From: Chloracidobacterium sp.
Lineage (GTDB): Bacteria > Acidobacteriota > Blastocatellia > Chloracidobacteriales > Chloracidobacteriaceae
Length of the DNA stretch: 64,000 nucleotides
Direction: 5' to 3'
Assembly: GCA_025057975.1 (NCBI GenBank)
Contig: JANWUV010000003.1
Span: 62,001-126,000, forward strand
The position numbers and the translations under genes are program-made. The first letter of the stretch is position 1, and every line of letters starts with the position of its first letter. Shown here one piece after another: positions 53,288-64,000 of the stretch. A model generated the notes under the pieces. That model searched no databases. It was not told the DNA's origin and saw nothing but the letters and a program-made list of their open reading frames with translations.

Positions 53288-54244
53288 ATGCCATTGCTGG
53301 TCGTTGAAGGGTTGCGGACTTACTTCCCAACGCCGGCGGGCGTCGTTCGTGCTGTGGATGATGTGTCGTTCGTCATTGAGCGCGGCGAAACGCTGGCGCT
53401 GGTCGGCGAATCCGGTTCGGGCAAGTCCGTAACGGCGCTGTCGATCATGGGGTTGGTGTCGCCGCCGGGGCGCATTGTCGCTGGGTGCATGCAGTTCAAC
53501 GGTCGTGACCTGCGAACAGCGGCGGACTGGATGGCGCTGCGCGGCTCGCAAATGGCGATGATTTTTCAGGACCCGATGACCTCGCTCAACCCAGTCTTCA
53601 CCGTCGGCGAGCAGATTGCCGAAGCCCTGCGGCGACACAAGGGGTTGTCGGCGCGGCAGGCGTGGCGGCAGGCCGTGGACGCGCTGGCGTCGGTCGCTAT
53701 TCCCGATCCGGCGCGGCGGGCGAAACAATATCCGCATGAGCTATCCGGCGGCATGCGGCAGCGCGTCATGATTGCGATGGCGCTCAGCTGCAACCCTCAG
53801 TTGCTCATCGCTGATGAACCAACGACGGCGCTGGATGTCACCATTCAGGCGCAGATTCTGGAGCTAATTGCCGTCCAGCAACGCGAACGCAATCTTGGCG
53901 TCCTGCTCATCACGCACGACTTGGGCGTTGTAGCGCAGGTCGCCGACCGCGCGGCGGTAATGTACGCCGGGCGGATTGTTGAAGCGGCTTCGGTGGAGAC
54001 GCTGTTCACACGACCGCAGCACCCCTATACTCAGGGGCTGTTAGCCAGCGTCCCACGGCTTGGTCGGCGGGAGAGCCGTCTGCCGACCATTGAGGGCAGC
54101 GTCCCGAAACTGACCGAACTCCCGCCGGGCTGCGCCTTTGCGCCGCGTTGCCCGGAAGTTGAGCCGGACTGCCGCCAAGGAGACATCGCTTTGAGGACGC
54201 TCGACGCCGTACAAGGCCATGCTGTGCGTTGTCGCCGGCGCTAA
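53288..54244 (+). CDS. Oligopeptide/dipeptide ABC transporter ATP-binding protein (OppD/DppD type)
   Basis: 318 residues. Walker [10 protein letters not shown]-loop [12 protein letters not shown], signature [10 protein letters not shown], Walker [13 protein letters not shown] and switch His in [10 protein letters not shown] are complete. The C-terminal oligopeptide-transporter extension has the usual Cys cluster ([14 protein letters not shown] and a final C). It powers peptide uptake, but no permease, binding protein or OppF is adjacent, so the partners are elsewhere. It begins 39 bases after tRNA-Glu with no terminator seen between them. Confidence 0.92.
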   Translation: MPLLVVEGLRTYFPTPAGVVRAVDDVSFVIERGETLALVGESGSGKSVTALSIMGLVSPPGRIVAGCMQFNGRDLRTAADWMALRGSQMAMIFQDPMTSLNPVFTVGEQIAEALRRHKGLSARQAWRQAVDALASVAIPDPARRAKQYPHELSGGMRQRVMIAMALSCNPQLLIADEPTTALDVTIQAQILELIAVQQRERNLGVLLITHDLGVVAQVADRAAVMYAGRIVEAASVETLFTRPQHPYTQGLLASVPRLGRRESRLPTIEGSVPKLTELPPGCAFAPRCPEVEPDCRQGDIALRTLDAVQGHAVRCRRR

Positions 54245-54420
54245 GGGCTTTCTAGGGATGGCGATGAGGGTTGCAGGCATCGGAATTGCGCCCCAACAAT
54301 ATGACGTTCGTGGTTGGCGCAAGACAAAAGGCGTGTGGTAGTAATCGGCCAGCCAGGTTTTCTCGATAGGCATGCACAGACGTCACGGAACAATGAACTC
54401 ATTCTTTTGGAGGAACTCTC

Positions 54421-54747
54421 ATGGGCGGCAACGTCATTGAAATCACGGACAGCAACTTCGAGCGTGAAGTTTTGCAGTCCGAACATCCAGTGCTGGTGGA
54501 TTTTTGGGCGGCGTGGTGCGCCCCCTGCCGGATGCTGGCCCCAACCATTGAGGCTTTGGCGAAGGACTACGCCGGGCGTGTTCGAGTAGGAAAGCTTAAT
54601 GTAGACGAAAACAACCAGACATCGGTTCGCTTCGGTATTCGCGGCATTCCGACCTTGATTCTGTTCAAAAATGGTAGGGAGACAAGCCGTTTGACGGGCG
54701 CATACCCAAAGGACAGGATTGCTCGAATGATTGATGAGCACATATAA
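54421..54747 (+). CDS. trxA: Thioredoxin
   Basis: 108 residues, the standard length. Active site WCAPC in [14 protein letters not shown], the cis-Pro in [11 protein letters not shown], and the conserved Asp in VLVDFWA are all there. It reduces protein disulfides in the cytoplasm with thioredoxin reductase. GGAGGA lies about 7 bases before the ATG. The 176 bases upstream show no clear promoter. Confidence 0.95.
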   Translation: MGGNVIEITDSNFEREVLQSEHPVLVDFWAAWCAPCRMLAPTIEALAKDYAGRVRVGKLNVDENNQTSVRFGIRGIPTLILFKNGRETSRLTGAYPKDRIARMIDEHI

Positions 54748-54833
54748 ATCCCCCCTTTGGTTGGCTGGTCGCTGCTGGCGAAACGTCGTCTGGCTTTGAG
54801 CATGCCAAATGCGTGATCTTTGAGGTTCCTGCC

Positions 54834-54850
54834 AGGCGACGTTGTCGCCT
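54834..54850 (+). terminator. Hairpin between trxA and alaS, weak terminator or attenuator
   Basis: AGGCGAC-GTT-GTCGCCT, a perfect 7-base stem. The nearest T run (54863-54867) is 12 bases away, so it is not a typical rho-independent terminator. Confidence 0.3.
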
Positions 54851-54912
54851 CCGCCTCTCAATGTTTTTCGAGGAGGATTCAACCCCCGGCTTGCCTGCCT
54901 GAAGCCGCTTGT

Positions 54913-57543
54913 ATGCTGACTGGACACGACATCCGCCATCGGTTTCTTGATTACTTCGCCCGGCGTGGCCACCGCATCGTGAAAAGTTCGCCGGTGCTGC
55001 CGCCGGATGACACATTGCTGTTTGCCAACGCCGGCATGAACCAGTTCAAGGATGTGTTCACGGGGCTGGAAACCCGTGATTACACCCGCGCTGCTTCCTC
55101 CCAAAAGTGCATCCGCGCCGGCGGCAAACACAATGATTTGGACGAAGTTGGTAAAACAGCCCGGCATCACACATTTTTTGAAATGCTGGGCAATTTTTCC
55201 TTTGGCGACTACTTCAAAGAAGAAGCCATCGCCTTCGCGTGGGAATTACTGCTGCACGAGTTCGAGCTGCCGTTGGAACGGTTGTGGTTCACCGTCTATG
55301 AGGACGACGATGAGGCTTTCGCGCTGTGGCGGAAAATCGGAGCGCCCGCCGACCGCATCCTGCGCTTTGGTAAGAAGGAAAACTTCTGGCAAATGGGCGA
55401 CACTGGCCCCTGCGGCCCCTGTTCGGAAATCCACTACTTTTTAGGCGATGATCTGGCCGACAACCGCCCTGAATACGTCAACGGCCCCGGCGACACCACG
55501 ATTGAAATCTGGAACTTGGTCTTCATGCAGTTTGAGCGTAGCGCTGACGGGACGCTCAAGCCGCTGCCGAAGCCGTCTGTGGACACCGGCGCCGGACTGG
55601 AACGCCTTGCCTCGGTCTTGCAGGGTAAGAAGAGCAACTACGATACTGACCTCATCCTGCCCATCATTGAGCACATTGCCGCCCGCGCCGGAAAAGACTA
55701 CCGCTACGACAGCGCCGACGGCGTTTCCATGCGCATTATCGCTGACCATGCCCGAGCAACGGCCTTCGCCGTCGCCGACGGCATCTATCCGGGCAACACC
55801 GGACGCAACTACGTCCTGCGCAAAATCATGCGCCGCGCCATCTGGCATGGCCGCCGCCTTGGCATTGAAGGTGCTTTTCTGCACGACATCACAGCCTTTG
55901 TCGTCAAACACATGGCTGTTGCGTTTCCTGAGCTTGAAACTCAGTCGTCGGTTATCGCCCGCGTCGTCGCCACCGAGGAAAAGTTGTTTTCCTCCACGCT
56001 GGCGGCTGGACGCAAGCGACTGGATGAAGCCTTTCAGCGCGCCGTACAGGGTGTGGTGTCCGGGGCGGACGCCTTTGACCTCTACCAAACCTATGGATTG
56101 CCGCTGGATTTGGTCGCTTACATTGCCGAACAGCGTGGCTTGCGCGTAGATGAAGCCGGTTTTGAGGCGGCGCTGGCGGAAGAGCGCGCCCGTGCGCGTG
56201 AAAGTTGGAAAGGCGGCGCCGCCAAGGCTGTCGCACCGGCCTATCAAGCCGCACTGGACGGCAACCCAACGGTCTTTCGCGGCTACGACCACCTAACGCT
56301 CCCCGATGTCCGCATCCGCGCCCTTATCCGTCAGGGTGAGCAGGTGGACGCCCTGCGCGAAGGTGAAACCGGCGAAGTCGTACTGGATGAGACCCCGTTT
56401 TATGCAGAGTCCGGCGGTCAAGTTGGTGATACGGGTCTGCTGGAAAACGAGGGGGCGACGTTGCGCGTGACAGATACGGTCGCGCCCGTGACCGGCCTGA
56501 TCGTCCACCGCGTTGAAGTGCTACGCGGCGAAGTCCGTCCCAACGACCGCGTCACGGCAACGGTGGACGCCGACCGCCGGCGGCGGACGATGCTCAATCA
56601 CTCGGCGACCCACCTGTTGCACGCCGCGCTACGCGAGGTTCTCGGCGCACATGTCAAACAGGCCGGCAGCGAAGTCGCGCCGGACAAGTTGCGTTTTGAC
56701 TTTACCCACTACGCGGCGCTGTCGGCCGATGAAATCGCCGAGATTGAACGCCTTGTCAACGCCCAGATTCGGCGCAATGCTGTGCTCACCAAACGCGAAA
56801 TGCCGCTCGACGCGGCCGTAGCGGCCGGCGCAATAGCCCTATTCGGTGAAAAGTACGGCGATGTGGTGCGCGTTGTTGAAGTACCTGGTTTTTCCATGGA
56901 ACTCTGCGGTGGGACGCATGTCACCGCGACAGGCGACATTGGGCTGTTCAAAATCATCAGCGAAAGCTCTATCGCCGCCGGCGTCCGGCGCATTGTCGCC
57001 GTCACCGGCGAGGCTGCGTTTGAGCGATTTCAAACCGACGAACGCCTTCTGGGCGAGTTGGCGGTGGCGTTTAGACTGGGCGATGTCGGCGACCTGCCGG
57101 CTCAAGTGGAAAAACTCCAGACGACGCTACGGCAGGCGGAACGTGAAATCGAAAATCTCAAACTCAAGCTGGCGCAGCAGCGCGCCGAAGAGGCCTTGGC
57201 AAAGGCGCGAACCGTGGGTGACGTACGGGTGCTGGCGCTTGAGACGACTGACCTCGACAAGACGGGTGTCCGACAGTTGGCGGAGCATCTGTTAGGCAAG
57301 CTGGGGCGCGGCGTGGTGGTGATCGGCGTGCGGAACGCTGGTAAGGTTTCCCTTGCCGTACGGGTCGCTGATGCGCTCACCGACCGACTCCAAGCCGGCC
57401 GCCTTGTCCGCGAACTAGCGGCGCTGGTCGGCGGCGGCGGCGGCGGCCGCGCCGACTTTGCGGAAGCGGGCGGCAAGGACCCGGCGAAATTGCCCGCTGC
57501 CTTGGAAGCGACGCCGGGGATCGTTGAGCGTCTCCTTGGCTGA
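54913..57543 (+). CDS. alaS: Alanyl-tRNA synthetase
   Basis: 876 residues. Class II catalytic core (FANAGMNQFKDVFTG, HHTFFEMLGNFSFGDYFK), tRNA-binding helices, the editing domain with zinc ligands in MLNHSATHLLHA and ELCGGTHVTATGDIG, then a coiled coil and the C-Ala domain ending with a Gly-rich DHHA1 motif (GGGGGGRADFAEAGG). The editing site removes misacylated Ser and Gly. The frame is open from 54820, but MLTGHDIRHRFLDYFARRGH at 54913 is the family start. GAGGAGG at 54869 is too far upstream to serve it well. Confidence 0.97.
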   Translation: MLTGHDIRHRFLDYFARRGHRIVKSSPVLPPDDTLLFANAGMNQFKDVFTGLETRDYTRAASSQKCIRAGGKHNDLDEVGKTARHHTFFEMLGNFSFGDYFKEEAIAFAWELLLHEFELPLERLWFTVYEDDDEAFALWRKIGAPADRILRFGKKENFWQMGDTGPCGPCSEIHYFLGDDLADNRPEYVNGPGDTTIEIWNLVFMQFERSADGTLKPLPKPSVDTGAGLERLASVLQGKKSNYDTDLILPIIEHIAARAGKDYRYDSADGVSMRIIADHARATAFAVADGIYPGNTGRNYVLRKIMRRAIWHGRRLGIEGAFLHDITAFVVKHMAVAFPELETQSSVIARVVATEEKLFSSTLAAGRKRLDEAFQRAVQGVVSGADAFDLYQTYGLPLDLVAYIAEQRGLRVDEAGFEAALAEERARARESWKGGAAKAVAPAYQAALDGNPTVFRGYDHLTLPDVRIRALIRQGEQVDALREGETGEVVLDETPFYAESGGQVGDTGLLENEGATLRVTDTVAPVTGLIVHRVEVLRGEVRPNDRVTATVDADRRRRTMLNHSATHLLHAALREVLGAHVKQAGSEVAPDKLRFDFTHYAALSADEIAEIERLVNAQIRRNAVLTKREMPLDAAVAAGAIALFGEKYGDVVRVVEVPGFSMELCGGTHVTATGDIGLFKIISESSIAAGVRRIVAVTGEAAFERFQTDERLLGELAVAFRLGDVGDLPAQVEKLQTTLRQAEREIENLKLKLAQQRAEEALAKARTVGDVRVLALETTDLDKTGVRQLAEHLLGKLGRGVVVIGVRNAGKVSLAVRVADALTDRLQAGRLVRELAALVGGGGGGRADFAEAGGKDPAKLPAALEATPGIVERLLG

Positions 57544-57570
57544 TTCCTTACCACCGGAGCAGTGCACCGC

Positions 57571-59013
<1,443 letters not shown>

Positions 59014-59095
59014 TACTTGGTTTCTTCTGTCCGGCGGCTACGCGCCGGGTTCCAGTCGGGCACAATCCAAACGCATCGTGAGAAAGGCTTCGACC

Positions 59096-60517
59096 ATGAA
59101 GAGTCCGGTCTTGAAGTACCCATTCCGAGTAATGCTTGTCCTGTGGGGTGTTTGCGGCTTCCTAACTGCCCCGCTGTGGGCGCAGCAGCGTCCTCGCGTC
59201 CTGACCAATGACGACCTGCGACAATCGCCGAGGGTGTGGGCAGTGCGCAGCGAAGCCCGTGGCAATGCCGGCGGCCCGGCGGCACCGGCGGAGGAGGTTC
59301 AGCCGCCGCCAACCCCGCTGACCCTGCCGGAGTTGGTCACGGCGCGGCTGTTGAGCTTTTCGCGGTCGGTGCAGACGCACGGCATTTACTTTGAGGCGTT
59401 GGACGGCACGCCGGTGCTTAACATCAATGAGAACGTGCTGTACAACCCAGCGTCGGTGACCAAGGTAATGACCTCGATGGCGGCGCTGGAGGCGTTGGGT
59501 GTGGACTACCGCTACGTGACGCGGATTGGCTACACCGGTGCGATAGACTGGGCGACGGGGACGTTGATGGGCGATTTGGTCATCAGCGGGGAAAATGACC
59601 CGTCGTTTGCGACGGAAAGTCTCTTTCTGATCGGCGAAAAGCTGCGTGAAATTGGCGTGCGTCACGTTCAGGGCAACATTCGGATTGGGTCGGGCGTGTT
59701 ACTCAACATGCGGTCGCAGCCGGCCGTGATTGGTCATGAAATTCTTGTCGCCTTGGATCGGAGCCGCTGGACGCCAAGAACAGAGGCCCTCTGGAACGCC
59801 GTGCGAAGTCTCAAAGCGTTCAGCCAGATAACGGACTATCAGGGCATTTCGATTAAACCTGGCAATGCGCTCGCCGACGACTACACAACGCCCCGCCGAC
59901 CATTGCTGGAGTATCGTTCCTCGCCGCTGCTGAAGATTCTCAAGACCATCAACGCCTACAGCCACAATGAGATGACGCATGTGGTCGGCGCACGGGTGGG
60001 CGGCGCGGCGGGCGTCCGGCGATACTTGATTGAGAAGGTTGGCATTCCGCCGCAGGAAGTGTACTTACAGACGACTTCCGGGCTTGGCCACAACGCCATT
60101 ACGCCGCGCGCGACGGTCAAGCTGATGCGGTACGCCGTCAACTGGCTCGGAAAACGCAAAATCTCGCTAGGCGAGCTGTTGCCGATTGCCGGGATTGACA
60201 GTGGAACATTACAGCGCCGCTTCACCAGTCCTGACTTGGTGGGGACGGTCATTGGTAAGACGGGCACGTTGTCTTCGACAAGCGCGTTGGCGGGCATTGT
60301 GTACACGCAAAAGCGTGGGCTGTTGTTTTTCGCCATTTTGGAGCGCGGCTCGCCGCACAACTTGCGTCCATTGCAGGAGGAGATCATCTCGATGGTAGCA
60401 GCCGATAGCGGCGGAGCGTTGCCGTTGGCGTTAGGTTCGGAAATGTCGCCGTCGTTGTGTGAGGACGCTGTTGTCGCAGAAAGCGCTGCCGTACGAACGG
60501 CTGCGTTGGTTCGCTAA
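59096..60517 (+). CDS. dacB: D-alanyl-D-alanine carboxypeptidase/endopeptidase, PBP4 (S13) family
   Basis: 473 residues with a signal peptide (about 1-30, ending PLWAQ). The three penicillin-binding motifs are SVTK (S120-K123), SHN in NAYSHNEMTH and KTG in IGKTGTLSSTS. The order and spacing, with a large insert between SxxK and SxN, are those of class C low-mass PBPs. It trims peptidoglycan cross-links in the periplasm. AGAAAGG lies 8 bases before ATG 59096; the GTG at 59078 is less likely. Confidence 0.92.
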   Translation: MKSPVLKYPFRVMLVLWGVCGFLTAPLWAQQRPRVLTNDDLRQSPRVWAVRSEARGNAGGPAAPAEEVQPPPTPLTLPELVTARLLSFSRSVQTHGIYFEALDGTPVLNINENVLYNPASVTKVMTSMAALEALGVDYRYVTRIGYTGAIDWATGTLMGDLVISGENDPSFATESLFLIGEKLREIGVRHVQGNIRIGSGVLLNMRSQPAVIGHEILVALDRSRWTPRTEALWNAVRSLKAFSQITDYQGISIKPGNALADDYTTPRRPLLEYRSSPLLKILKTINAYSHNEMTHVVGARVGGAAGVRRYLIEKVGIPPQEVYLQTTSGLGHNAITPRATVKLMRYAVNWLGKRKISLGELLPIAGIDSGTLQRRFTSPDLVGTVIGKTGTLSSTSALAGIVYTQKRGLLFFAILERGSPHNLRPLQEEIISMVAADSGGALPLALGSEMSPSLCEDAVVAESAAVRTAALVR

Positions 60518-60567
60518 TAGCAAGAACGCTGGCGCAGTGCGCTCCGCGCAAACTTGCCGATACACAG

Positions 60568-60588
60568 TTGACAAGATTGTGGTATAGT
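60568..60588 (+). promoter_or_regulatory. Extended -10 promoter candidate for ssrA
   Basis: TATAGT (60583-60588) preceded directly by TGG, an extended -10. A TTGACA at 60568 is only 9 bases away, too close to act as its -35. Start would be about 35 bases before mature tmRNA. Confidence 0.4.
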
Positions 60589-60630
60589 TAAACGCATTCG
60601 CCCGCTAGGGGCGCAGCTCTTTGAGTCTTT

Positions 60631-60994
60631 GGGGATGTTATGGTTTCGACGTGGACAGTATGAGGCGCGTGTGAGGCGTGCCGGGCGACCATGCCGCTCG
60701 TCAAAAAGCGTGGAAAACAATACCTGCCGAAACGCAGGAACTTGCTCTCGCCGCTTAATCACGGCTGAGCCGTCCGCCCATTTGGTCGCCTGTGCCAAAT
60801 GACGCGGGCGTGACGTTCACAGGCTGGCGGTTGTCCTGTGTCCGGGGGATAACCGTGAGAGCGCACCGGGCTGGTGCTTGCGCCGCTTCAGGTCGCTGTT
60901 CCGGCGGCCAAGTACGAGACTAACGGAAGCGACTACGCACGTAGGCTCCACCGCCGAAGGTTCGCGGACGAGGGTTCGACTCCCTCCATCTCCA
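60631..60994 (+). ncRNA. ssrA: Transfer-messenger RNA (tmRNA)
   Basis: 364 bases. The 5' end GGGGATGTTATGGTTTCGACG pairs (GGGGATG) with 3' CATCTCC plus discriminator A to form the tRNA-like acceptor; the T-arm is GAGGG-TTCGACT-CCCTC. CCA is not encoded. The tag frame ends ETQELALAA followed by TAA at 60756-60758. A resume codon at GCG 60708 would give a 16-residue tag (A-W-K-T-I-P-A then ETQELALAA); the resume point itself is uncertain. It rescues stalled ribosomes with SmpB. Confidence 0.95.
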
Positions 60995-61004
60995 TCACAC
61001 GCCG

Positions 61005-61039
61005 CCCCGACGCGCTCCGCGTCGGGGTTTTATTTTTTT
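61005..61039 (+). terminator. Rho-independent terminator of ssrA
   Basis: CCCCGACGCG-CTC-CGCGTCGGGG, a perfect 10-base stem, followed by TTTTATTTTTTT. Confidence 0.93.
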
Positions 61040-61091
61040 ACCGGCACCCCAAAACGAAGGTGGCTTTCCGTTGGGTTTTGCCGCCGCCAGC

Positions 61092-61125
61092 AAAAAAATG
61101 AGGCGACGCCGGTTGGCGTCGCCTC
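61092..61125 (-). terminator. Rho-independent terminator of groESL
   Basis: On the minus strand GAGGCGACGCC, 4-base loop, GGCGTCGCCTC, then A and seven T. It begins 22 bases after the groEL stop. Confidence 0.9.
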
Positions 61126-61146
61126 GGAAACCAGAGACGCTGCAGA

Positions 61147-62781
<1,635 letters not shown>

Positions 62782-62851
62782 TTACTCCTCGATACGTATT
62801 CCTAGAAGATCAAAATCCCTTTGGGTTAGGGCAACTGCATCCAAACACTCA

Positions 62852-62884
62852 AACGGGCAAGTTCAACGTGTGAACTTGCCCGTT
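62852..62884 (-). repeat. 14-bp perfect hairpin in the groES-groEL intergenic region
   Basis: AACGGGCAAGTTCA (62852-62865), loop ACGTG, TGAACTTGCCCGTT (62871-62884), starting 12 bases after the groES stop. No T run follows in the direction of transcription, so it is not a normal terminator; an mRNA stability or processing element is more likely. Confidence 0.85.
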
Positions 62885-62896
62885 GCGTCGAACCAA

Positions 62897-63220
62897 TCAC
62901 TTGGCTGCAGCTTTCCCTTTACCCGCGCTCTCAATAATGCCCAGAATCTCATCCTCCCGCATGATGAGGAACTCTTCACCGTCAATCTTGACTTCCGAAC
63001 CAGAGTACTTACCGAACAGAACGCGGTCACCAACCTGCACGTCTAGCGGTGTCCGGCTGCCATCGTCGCGCAACTTCCCGTTGCCGACGGCAATGACTTC
63101 ACCCTCCTGTGGCTTCTCCTTGGCTGTATCAGGAATGATGATACCTCCGCGCACCTGCTCTGTTTCGGCGACACGTTTGACGATTACGCGGTCATAAAGC
63201 GGACGAATCGTCACAGCCAT
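62897..63220 (-). CDS. groS: Co-chaperonin GroES
   Basis: 107 residues. [20 protein letters not shown], the mobile-loop [16 protein letters not shown] and [20 protein letters not shown] are the family pattern; the short Lys/Ala-rich C-terminus is a small extension. ATG 63220 has AAGGAG 9 bases upstream; the frame reaches 63265 but without a better start. Transcribed with groEL from a CIRCE-controlled promoter. Confidence 0.97.
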   Translation of the reverse strand: MAVTIRPLYDRVIVKRVAETEQVRGGIIIPDTAKEKPQEGEVIAVGNGKLRDDGSRTPLDVQVGDRVLFGKYSGSEVKIDGEEFLIMREDEILGIIESAGKGKAAAK

Positions 63221-63271
63221 ATTCTGCTCTCCTTGCCTAAATGTTGATTCGACGTATGATAGCAACGCGGA

Positions 63272-63298
63272 TTAGCACCCGCGCTCGGTGAGTGCTAA
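63272..63298. promoter_or_regulatory. CIRCE operator (HrcA-binding site)
   Basis: TTAGCACCC, 9-base spacer, GAGTGCTAA. It matches the CIRCE consensus with one base change (CCC for CTC) and lies about 50 bases before groES. Confidence 0.93.
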
Positions 63299-63324
63299 TA
63301 ACACGCTCGTTGTCGGGCTGTCAA
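63295..63324 (-). promoter_or_regulatory. groESL promoter overlapping CIRCE
   Basis: Minus strand TTGACA (63324-63319), 18-base spacer, TATTAG (63300-63295); the -10 overlaps the first arm of CIRCE, fitting repression by HrcA. Confidence 0.75.
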
Positions 63325-63348
63325 GAGGGCGGGCGCAAGGCCCGCGCG

Positions 63349-64000
63349 TCACCGGCGCGCCGCCGCGTCGGATGGCACCGAGCACGACCCGCCATGCGCC
63401 CGCCAAACAACATACGTTACGAGTAGGAAACCGGCGAAACCGAGCGTTATGCCTCCGGCGCGCGCCGCCGCCGGCGTCGTCACCAGCGTCGCCACGTCGG
63501 CCAACAACGCCGCTGGGCGCCAAAGCGCATCCCAACTGTTCCACCGCCCATAGCGGCCCAGATAGACGCCGAACCCGGCAAGCGGACAAGCCGCAATCGC
63601 TGCGAACCAACCGGCCGCAACCGAGAAGCGCGCCGCGACCCACTCGTGAACAAGATGCAGTGAAACGAGTCCCAGCCACAGCGCGACAACGGCAAACGAG
63701 GCGAGCAGTAGCACGTCGAACCAGAGCAGCGTGTGTCTGGACGGCGACAAGTGGATGAAGTCCGTTATGACGTACGGGGCGTTGGGGAAAAACAGCAGCC
63801 ATCCGGCCAGCACCGCCAGCCCAACACTTCTTCGGCGAATGCGCGACAACCACAGGGCGAACCCCAGCGGAATCGCCGCAAGCAGGAGGTTCCATGCTAG
63901 AAACAGATACTGTGGGCTGTCAGTCAGCCGCCACCGCAGGTATACCAGCCCGATGCACCAAGCCGCAGCTAAGCCTAGTGCGCCCAAGGTGAGCGACAGG
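63349..64000 (-). CDS. DUF1361 membrane protein, 5' end outside the window
   Basis: About 217 visible residues. Six or so membrane helices with the DUF1361 hallmark LFFPNAPYVITDFIHLSPSR and an early FLAWNLLLAAIPLGFALWL. The function of the family is unknown. The frame is open to the window edge and stays hydrophobic up to it, so the start lies beyond 64000; a TTG at 63987 is possible but unlikely. It is divergent to nothing here and is transcribed towards groES. Confidence 0.8.
   Translation of the reverse strand, partial: LSLTLGALGLAAAWCIGLVYLRWRLTDSPQYLFLAWNLLLAAIPLGFALWLSRIRRRSVGLAVLAGWLLFFPNAPYVITDFIHLSPSRHTLLWFDVLLLASFAVVALWLGLVSLHLVHEWVAARFSVAAGWFAAIAACPLAGFGVYLGRYGRWNSWDALWRPAALLADVATLVTTPAAARAGGITLGFAGFLLVTYVVWRAHGGSCSVPSDAAARR

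Overview
The window reads as part of the chromosome of a Gram-negative, GC-rich bacterium. It has no phage, insertion-sequence, CRISPR or plasmid signature. LpxK (lipid A kinase), signal-peptide and lipoprotein genes and an HtrA/DegP-type protease point to an outer membrane. The mix is what I would expect of an Acidobacteriota member, possibly close to Chloracidobacterium: a Ser/Thr kinase with an N-terminal cysteine motif, STN/TPR and zinc-ribbon/RDD proteins, an HpnK-type deacetylase, a K+-independent H+-pyrophosphatase and a CIRCE-controlled groESL. The taxonomic call is inference; there is no rRNA gene here to test it.

Layout. 1-8.8 kb: the 3' end of an htrA-like gene, then murJ with an MsbA-like ABC exporter, a secreted M16 peptidase, riboflavin synthase with a thioredoxin-fold protein, and a formylglycine-generating-enzyme-like lipoprotein. 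8.9-12.4 kb: a tightly packed five-gene minus-strand operon (helical/HhH protein, receiver protein, small unknown, two TPR proteins) that looks like an uncharacterised signalling module. 12.5-14.1 kb: thiolase plus an AtuA-like small protein. 14.2-20.8 kb: a membrane SpoIIE-like phosphatase with altered metal ligands, rlmN, and a sensor-kinase-like diguanylate cyclase whose phosphorelay residues are gone. 20.8-25.8 kb: a six-gene minus operon (LmeA-like protein, TrmH methyltransferase, HpnK-type deacetylase, GT2 glycosyltransferase, prfA, mutT).

25.9-35 kb: Ser/Thr kinase, STN-TPR protein, thrB, an alpha/beta-hydrolase lacking its nucleophile, hppA, and a GT-C-like membrane protein gene interrupted by one in-frame TAG. 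35-46 kb: NADP-isocitrate dehydrogenase, a DciA-like protein, a cytoplasmic zinc-finger subtilase, hslU with an FN3 lipoprotein (no hslV), polA and an aminotransferase. 46-54 kb: zinc-ribbon/RDD membrane protein, tRNA-Leu(UAA), lpxK, an SRPBCC-like protein whose 3' end overlaps smc, tRNA-Glu(CUC), and an OppD-type ATPase. 54.4-64 kb: trxA, alaS, tldD, a PBP4-type dacB, tmRNA, groEL, groES with CIRCE, and a DUF1361 membrane protein running off the window.

Functionally the region is mostly housekeeping: envelope building (murJ, lpxK, dacB, GT2), translation and its quality control (prfA, rlmN, alaS, tRNAs, ssrA), proteostasis (htrA, hslU, groESL, tldD) and DNA replication/segregation (polA, smc, DciA-like). 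The unusual material is in signalling proteins that keep a classic architecture but have lost catalytic residues, in two small unannotated-type ORFs with good ribosome-binding sites, and in several hairpins or palindromes at promoters. I saw no self-contained defence or mobile system.
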